Below are positions 57,906 to 64,000 of a stretch of 64,000 nt of DNA, piece after piece. The notes beneath the pieces were generated by a model. It was not told the DNA's origin. It saw only the letters and a program-made list of their open reading frames with translations, and searched no databases. The stretch is taken from positions 1,128,501 to 1,192,500 of the forward strand of contig NC_062244.1 in the NCBI RefSeq assembly GCF_905475465.1, read 5' to 3'. The position numbers and the translations under genes were made by a program. Within the stretch, counting starts at the first letter, position 1, and each line of letters opens with the position of its first letter. This DNA is from Pieris napi (taxonomy: Eukaryota > Arthropoda > Insecta > Lepidoptera > Pieridae).

Positions 57906-59190
57906 ATTAGCGCCTGTGCACTTGAACCCACGGCCCAAAAGTCTACTGTTTGTTAATATTTTTTTCCTAGCATACATTTTTGCGTCTAAGACTGCCAGTT
58001 TTCTTTCTCTGTACATATGCATAGCAAGTAAGGAGTAACCACTACTCTTGAATAGCTATAATAATATATTTTGTAATAATATAATTATATGAGTCCGTCC
58101 CTCCATAACTAACAAATGATACGACAAGCGCCGATGTCCAGTCTATATTTAGATGTACTTCGCAGAACACATCAATGTTATATGAATTAATATTCTCAAT
58201 ATCATATTTTTATAGTCTAACTGACGCCAGTGACAATGTACGGTACGACAAATATTTATATAATTTTATGTAACCTAAAGCTCAGATACCTAGGTAAAAA
58301 AAGCTTTCGAAGTTCCGGGTGGTGAAGCGGTTCGATTCCCGGCTTCACACTGTTTAATTTGTTTCCATGTATTGAGAGGTCTATAATGACCCAAAAATCT
58401 ATGACAAGTAGAGACAGATCACCTTATAAACAAACATTTTATGTTGTTAAGAAACTTGTTTGAAAATAATCATTACATTTTATTGCAATCGGTAAAAGTA
58501 TAAAAGTTCACAGTAGAGTGATTGTTGAGATCTAGATCAAACGTCGGATAGATCGGATCGACGCAAATCGACGCGCAGCGACGCGTGCGCACTTCCTAGC
58601 ATTGTCTTATGTGACAAATACTGTGACAGGTTGTAATCAGATTATGTATAAAAATTTTATACAGAAATATTTATTTCAATGAGATAAATATCGGAAAGTA
58701 TTGTATATATTATCACAAACATATAAAGCTTTGAAGGAACATAGTATCTATTATTTACAACATACGTATATATATATATATATATATGTATAACGTTTAA
58801 TACCTATGCAACAGTGCGGCTCAAATGGAGCAAGCAAGTGACCTTCTGGTGACTGAAGGATGAAAATCGAAATCAGGTGTGCAGGATGAGACTAGACCTT
58901 TTCATCCAACGTATCCTCCACATCTCTCAGACTAAGGTGGAAACAGTTGGAGGAGGCTTAGGCATTGGAATACAAAATATATTAATATTAAGTGAAATAA
59001 CGTAATAACTGCAGCGATACAAAACCGAGTTTGTCCCGGACATACAACAACCAATATTTAAGCTTTGACTTGTTTAAGCTATCGCGGAATATTAAAAGGA
59101 GTATTAAGAATATCCATAGCGCAAAATCACCTGCATCATGAGCATACCCCACCTTCACGTACATACCCTCATTTTTACACCATCACACAT
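57906..59190. other. unassigned DNA, with (TA)n and a CpG pocket
   Basis: 58770-58792 is a (TA)n microsatellite. 58540-58600 (ATCGGATCGACGCAAATCG, GCAGCGACGCGTGCGC) is CpG-rich. GGTTCGATTCCCGGCTTC at 58330 is a B-box-like SINE scrap. Confidence 0.35.
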
Positions 59191-59191
59191 C

Positions 59192-59237
59192 ACTTACTTA
59201 AATGTGTTGTGTGAACACACAACACATTTAAGTAAGT
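59192..59237. repeat. perfect palindrome, 22-bp arms, 2-nt spacer
   Basis: 59192-59213 (ACTTACTTAAATGTGTTG...) and 59216-59237 are exact reverse complements. Confidence 0.95.
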
Positions 59238-59424
59238 CAATATGCCTTATGTCAATTTTTGAACCTTTTTGTAGGTAAATATTATGTATTTCATCTCTGG
59301 CTATATTTTTAGTGTAATTGTTTGTTATTGGAACGAAGTTCTTTATCGCGCGTTGTGAAAGGGGGCTAGACGGAAAAAATTCTTACGAAAAGTTGTCACG
59401 ACACTTTTTTGCTATTTGCTATTG

Positions 59425-59516
59425 CACCGGTTCTCGTCCGATCACCAAAGTTAAGCAACGCCGGGCGAGGTCAGTACTTGGATGGGTGACCGCCTGGAAA
59501 CACCTCGTGATGTTGG
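59425..59516 (+). pseudogene. 5S rRNA pseudogene, 5'-truncated
   Basis: CACCGGTTCTCGTCCGATCACC through AGTACTTGGATGGGTGACCG to GTGATGTTGG matches the 3' three quarters of insect 5S rRNA. The region of the internal promoter (A box to C box) is retained, and a run of ten T residues (59517-59526) acts like a pol III terminator. The first roughly 26 nt of the gene are missing and replaced by unrelated sequence, and a few substitutions are visible (CCAAAGTTAAG, GGGCGAGG, CACCTCGTG). Single copy here, so not part of a 5S array. Confidence 0.85.
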
Positions 59517-59852
59517 TTTTTTTTTTCTTTTCGTAGGGACAAGAAATTAAAATTATTTTTGGAATCTCTTAACTAAATTAGTCGTAGTAAACGTACACCA
59601 GAATCCCTGTACAATAAATTCGGGGTCCCTAGTTTCCTTGCAAAATGCAATACCTTTAAAAAATATTCATTGTAATTCTGCGAATTCAAAACTTAGTGAA
59701 CTAATATAACAACGAGAACACCTTATACAAGGAGATGAACCAGATGAGACTGAATTAAAATATCTGAACCACGAAATACGAAATATGCTTATTAATTGTG
59801 CCACTTAATTTTATATTTAGGTTATTTTATATTTAGGTTATTTTACTATTTG

Positions 59853-59916
59853 GAGGAAGAAGTATGATGTCCTTGTGCTACGCTGGGATAGCACAAGGAC
59901 ATCATACTTCTTCCTC
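59853..59916. repeat. perfect hairpin, 28-bp arms, 8-nt loop
   Basis: 59853-59880 and 59889-59916 are exact reverse complements around CGCTGGGA. It lies inside 59330-60043, itself bounded by GGAACGAAGTTC and its complement. Confidence 0.95.
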
Positions 59917-60251
59917 TTCTAGATTCCTGGTCTCTTAAAACTTTAATAGACGATGAAATATAATATTGGTGTCGAGAAAATCTATCATAGTTACTGTTAT
60001 GATACCATTTAAAATATAAATTAATCGAAAGGAACTTCGTTCCGTCCGGGTGTACCTTGACACCTCTCAAGTTTTTATATATAATTTGTGTTAGCTGTAG
60101 GATTACGAAATAAATAAATTTGTAAATAAATCATAAATTTAATACATCTGTGAGTGACTTTTGTGTATGTCTAATTGTATAATATTTAATATCAAAATAA
60201 TAATATAACAGTAAATTCCAATTTCGAAAATCGTTTTTTCTTCAGGGTCAA

Positions 60252-60279
60252 GTAGATCCAAGAATATTCTTGGATCTAC
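60252..60279. repeat. perfect 28-bp palindrome, no spacer
   Basis: GTAGATCCAAGAAT followed directly by ATTCTTGGATCTAC. Confidence 0.95.
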
Positions 60280-60545
60280 ATCTTCATCGAAATTCATCGA
60301 AATTAGATGAGAATTCGGGATCGCTATTCGTATGTCAATGGGAGTGCCAAGTCAATAATTATTTACTAATTGGCTTTTTCTATGTAATTGGTTGTACAAT
60401 TTGTTTTACAGTGTAAAGGGTAATATAGATAGTATTCACACTTTCAGCATGTTCATACATCAGTGATTCATTCGAGGCGGAAGTAAGTTTTTGCGGATCT
60501 CTAAATCACTCGGCGCCGCTCCACCAGGATACTGTTATCCTGGTG

Positions 60546-60839
60546 TTTAATTATGATCACACTATTAGGCTGAGTATACACGGTACGTAAGTAAATTATA
60601 TTAAGATCCGTTACTCCTCGGAGCAGTGAGGTTGCTCCGCCTGCGAAGTGGCCAGGAAACTTCTGGAAGGACCTAGGCTCTATTAGCCAGGGTTTAATTA
60701 TGATCACACTATTAGGCTGAGTATACACGGTACGTAAGTAAATTATATTAAGATCCGTTACTCCTCGGAGCAGTGAGGTCGCTCCGCCTGCGAAGTGGCC
60801 AGGAAACTTCTGGAAGGACCTAGGCTCTATTAGCCAGGA
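60546..60839. repeat. 147-bp recent tandem duplication
   Basis: TTTAATTATGATCACACTATT starts copies at 60546 and 60693; they differ by one base (GGTTGCT / GGTCGCT) and at the junction. Because 147 is 49 codons, the minus-strand frame 60501-61016 stays open at 171 codons, the longest in the window, with a repeated 49-residue block. I see no homology to a known protein. Confidence 0.9.
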
Positions 60840-60849
60840 CTTTACGCAC

Positions 60850-61655
60850 AATGGACGGTGGTAATTGAGTCCACACGATCGTAAACTTTCTTCTTTGGGT
60901 ATGTAAGAGTGGGTAAGAAAGTCATCTTTTGTTGCCACATAAAATCTTGATAGTTTCCAACTGTTAAAACTTAGTATGAAGTCCAATTGGGACGTGGAAC
61001 TGACACATTTATTCAACAGTTTTTGGGAATCTCTCTTTTAGAATAAAACATTCTGTGCCTGAATTATGATTTTTTGGGACTAAGAAGGATGCTTGACGAT
61101 ATTGTTTCTCTTACAGTGAACAACAACTCTTGCGCATATAAAGAGGATAATCAGAGACAAAGGTCAAGGACTCTACTAGTCAAACTACTACACAAGTATA
61201 AAATGAATCGTCTCAATTGCGTTTGAGTTTAAATTACTTGTGGTTTTATCTTCGTTCTTTAGCTGGCTTAAAAATATCTATTTAATTATTTCATTTCCTA
61301 ATAAGTTAATAATATTATTTCAATGCTTCTCGCAAGTATACCTAAGATGTCATCTAGTCTCACGAATCACGTGTTAAGTGTCAACAACTTAATAACTAAA
61401 ACGTAAATTATATGGAATTATTTACTTGTGGACTTTAATTTTCACATAAACTTAACCCGTCATTGATATAAATACTGAATCATAAAAAAATTTACAGTAT
61501 GCGACGAAACAGAACTTTATTTAAAATAATGCATACTTATTCAGTTTTATTAATTAGTGGAGTTTCCAAATTTACAGGGTATAACGCGAATTATCGAACA
61601 ATTATTATTATATATTAAAGCAAAATTGTGAGGCGTTATTAAAAGATATTTAGGT
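60850..61655. other. unassigned DNA
   Basis: No recognised repeat; the 5' part of the 171-codon minus-strand frame lies at 60840-61016 and lacks domain features. Confidence 0.3.
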
Positions 61656-61659
61656 TCAT

Positions 61660-61775
61660 AATAATAATAATAATTTATTGATTGCAAGAATATGGTACAA
61701 AAATGGGTAAGGTGATACAATCGTAAGTTCGCATATTCTGCCACACACAATGGCGCGCAAATTTGTCTTAAGGAA
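61660..61775 (-). repeat. LINE 3' UTR copy, pair with 42165
   Basis: (AAT)n, TTGATTGCAAGAATATGG, GATACAATCGTAAGTTCGC, ACACAATGGCGCGCAAATTTG. Confidence 0.6.
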
Positions 61776-61779
61776 TTTT

Positions 61780-62305
61780 ACATTATTAGTCAAATGAATT
61801 CGTCAATTCTTATATTATTTGTATCGTATATCATAATCAAGAGTATACAAGTAGTATTGTCATACTTATAATACTAAAAGCCTTTTATGTCAGATACTTT
61901 TACACTTAAATACAATTCTATCATCTCATTCTTTTTAGATAGGTATCTGTTTTTGACACAGTCCTCCTCCACATCCCGCCATTCCTCTGCTCTGTGCCAC
62001 TCTGTGACATGTACCTCCTACTGTTTTCATTTCCTCAAGATCTATTAATAGAGAAAGTCGATAGTAAAGTACCCATTAAGGGCATGCGTAAAACACTATT
62101 GAAACAAAGAGTGGAAAGCGCGGGCGCCGGTCTCACGCGAACCGATCGTAATAGCGCGATTATCTCGACATCTTAACGCTCCACACCACTTCCTTTGCTC
62201 TATTGTCGTTGCTATCAATCGAAGTAGCTAAATTGCTATATAGCATTATACCAGTGATATCGCATCACATCTCCGTGATTTTTCACCGCGTGACGGTGTG
62301 ATTTC
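61780..62305. other. unassigned DNA with a CpG pocket
   Basis: 62095-62165 (AAAGCGCGGGCGCCGG, ACGCGAACCGATCG) is CpG-rich; a 60-codon frame crossing it has no known family. Confidence 0.3.
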
Positions 62306-62309
62306 GTCC

Positions 62310-62425
62310 GTTCCACAACTATTCTTAAGGTAGTTTCTGCCACGCACCACCGATATATGGAACCAGCTGCCCACTGAAGTATTTCCGAACCATTCGACTT
62401 AAGGCGTGCAACGCATTCTATTAAC
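62310..62425 (+). repeat. CR1-like LINE fragment
   Basis: CCGTTCCACAACTATTC, GCCACGCACCACCG, CCAGCTGCCCACTGAAGTATT, GAACCATTCGACTTA, matching the copy at 37700. Confidence 0.7.
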
Positions 62426-62579
62426 ATTAATAAAGGTCGCAATATATTGTTAGTTTATACGTATAGTTTAAGTAGGTATACGTTACTGATGGACGATGGG
62501 ACAGAATAGTCATGGAATCGAGATGGATGAAGAGTCGGCGAAATGGAGGAGGCATTGGATGCGCAGCGGTCATCCTGGA

Positions 62580-62765
62580 AATTGGTGTAATGGTTGCGGC
62601 TCCTTACAAACTTTGTCTAAAAAAAAACTTGGCGATTAAAAAGAGTGGCGGAGAGTTTATTGCCAGTTCTTCTCGTCCATTCTACGGCTTTGAGAACTGG
62701 CAGTAAATGTAAAATTAGAAGCATACAATGTATATTTCTTTTTTGACGTTCATAAATTTACCTAT
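62580..62765 (+). repeat. LINE 3' end (family C)
   Basis: TGGTGTAATGGTTGCGGCTCC, AGAGTGGCGGAGAGTTTATTG, GAGAACTGGCAGTAAATGT, TTTTTGACGTTCATAA. Confidence 0.75.
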
Positions 62766-63346
62766 GACGAAATTTTGGGGACCTATGTCAAGCTGGATGT
62801 GGACAGGCTGCAGGCTTTAAAAAGTATTTTTATAAATGAGATTTTATTATTAAACTTATTAAGCAACATATTCCCTACATATTGGTGGTAAAGTTTTTTT
62901 AAAGTACGCAATAACTATCTTACTTCATGTAGGTATGATCATACAGACCGAAAATCTACAAACCGTACATGGCCAGTAATGGGGGACACCTAGAACGCAG
63001 GAATCTGATTCTGCCTCAATAACATAGACAAAGAAGTATGTCTCCATGTCCCATTAGGACTGATCGTCGCGGGCATCCTGTACTTAAAATAAACATGATT
63101 CGCATCGTTAACCCGTCACCTCCGATATTGATGTTAAACTACCCAAAAGTGTGGTGTCATGGGCCATTAGGCTCCTAAAGGTGAGGGCTTGATTGATTCG
63201 TCCCACCACTGTTTACGGCTGGATTGTCCCACGCGACCTAAGTGAATAAGTTGGGAACTCTTGCGCATCCAATGAGTTGTACAATGCTGAATAGAAGCAT
63301 CTGGGATTAAAAAATTCAGCAGCAGACTGTCCGGCTGACATTAGAG

Positions 63347-63387
63347 TATAGCAAATGATTATATTGTTTTAATAATCATTTGCTATA
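63347..63387. repeat. perfect hairpin, 16-bp arms, 9-nt loop
   Basis: TATAGCAAATGATTAT (63347-63362) and ATAATCATTTGCTATA (63372-63387). Confidence 0.95.
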
Positions 63388-63394
63388 ACTTAAT

Positions 63395-63560
63395 AAATAA
63401 TAATAATAATCTTTATTACTTCTCTCACATATACATACAAGGTTATTATGATTAAACTAAGATGATAACATTAGAAAGTGTATGTGAGAGACTGGTCTCT
63501 GTAACAGGAGACCTGAGTGACAGATAGCCAGCCTCTCCACCACCAGACCGGAACACGTAC
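63395..63560 (-). repeat. LINE 3' UTR, (AAT)n-ended
   Basis: AATAATAATAATAATC, TATGTGAGAGACTGGTCTCTG, AACAGGAGACCTGAG, AGATAGCCAGCCTCTCC; reversed LINE tail by its ATT-rich end. Only one copy here. Confidence 0.5.
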
Positions 63561-63649
63561 AATCAGGTCATTGTCATAAGATACAATAGAAGAAAATAAG
63601 TATTAAGTGCTAAAAGAAAACATTGCAAACGGAGTCGTAAAAATAAATT

Positions 63650-63755
63650 TGGTGTGCGTTTGTGTGTGTGTGTATGTGTGTGTCTCTCTCTCTCTAAGTA
63701 TGTGTGTGTGTGTGCGTGGGTGTGTGTATATGTGTGTGGGAGTGGGTGTGTTACA
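63650..63755. repeat. (GT)n-rich microsatellite
   Basis: Interrupted GT/TG runs with a CTCTCTCTCTCT insert. Confidence 0.95.
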
Positions 63756-64000
63756 GAATAACTGTTATTAAATCTTCTGTTTCATCATAACTCAACGTCT
63801 TCAGCCAAGTAGTAACCATTTTTTTACATTCATATTTAGATAGTGGGTAAATGTTAATTTTTCATTTAATTTATTAATGAGTACGAATTGCTGGATTAAC
63901 CCTGGATTTATTTGGGCAAGAAAAGACGGTACCATTTGAAGACTACTAGATACACACCACTTTGCAGGTAACTTTGGATAGTGCTTTTGGTGGTCTCTCT

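Noticed and set aside
59425..59516. Functional 5S rRNA gene
   Set aside because: The 5' quarter is missing, so stem I cannot form, and base changes occur in conserved positions.
1..64000. CRISPR array, operon or bacterial defence system
   Set aside because: Spliced gene structure, SINEs, LINEs and low coding density show this is animal nuclear DNA; no regularly spaced short repeats with unique spacers occur.

Overview
The window looks like a piece of a lepidopteran (moth or butterfly) genome. It is AT-rich, has no long open reading frames, and is packed with repeat families typical of Lepidoptera: tRNA-derived SINEs, 5'-truncated LINE tails, Helitron-type elements, and mariner and PIF/Harbinger remnants. 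I cannot name the species.

The only host protein-coding sequence I can support is one exon on the minus strand at 1341-1463. Its 41 residues (start M-H-P-T, end KKERIYLLAQFWQQ) closely match my recollection of the N-terminus of insect homeobox protein Cut, and it ends at a good splice donor. A strong 3' splice site at 1615 shows that a noncoding exon should lie further upstream. The best candidate is a CpG-rich promoter-like island at about 15.6-15.96 kb, followed on the minus strand by a textbook donor at 15558. On this reading, positions 1-1340 are intron after the first coding exon, 1616-15558 is a 5' UTR intron, and about 16-64 kb is the gene-free 5' flank. In Drosophila that flank is a very large regulatory domain for cut.

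Layout: 1-2 kb, cut coding exon and its flanks; 2-12 kb, mixed unique sequence and repeats (SINEs, LINE tails, a long-TIR MITE, a 90-bp minisatellite, a Helitron); 12-18 kb, repeat-poor AT-rich DNA with the CpG island in the middle; 18-21 kb, repeats including a SINE-containing inverted duplication; 21-24.5 kb, repeat-poor; 24.5-35 kb, SINE and LINE debris plus a deleted PIF/Harbinger element with TAA target duplications; 35-40 kb, a dead mariner transposase split by a 172-bp MITE, then more LINE debris; 40-58 kb, largely degenerate LINEs and SINEs, a TA-flanked MITE and a Helitron; 59-64 kb, a 5S rRNA pseudogene, several perfect palindromes, a 147-bp in-frame tandem duplication, LINE tails and a (GT)n tract.

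Nothing here forms an operon, CRISPR array or multi-gene system. The most interesting content is the cut 5' end with its probable distant promoter, candidate regulatory sequence in the repeat-poor stretches, and some well-preserved transposition scars. Family names come from recognising translated and nucleotide patterns by eye; no database search was run.
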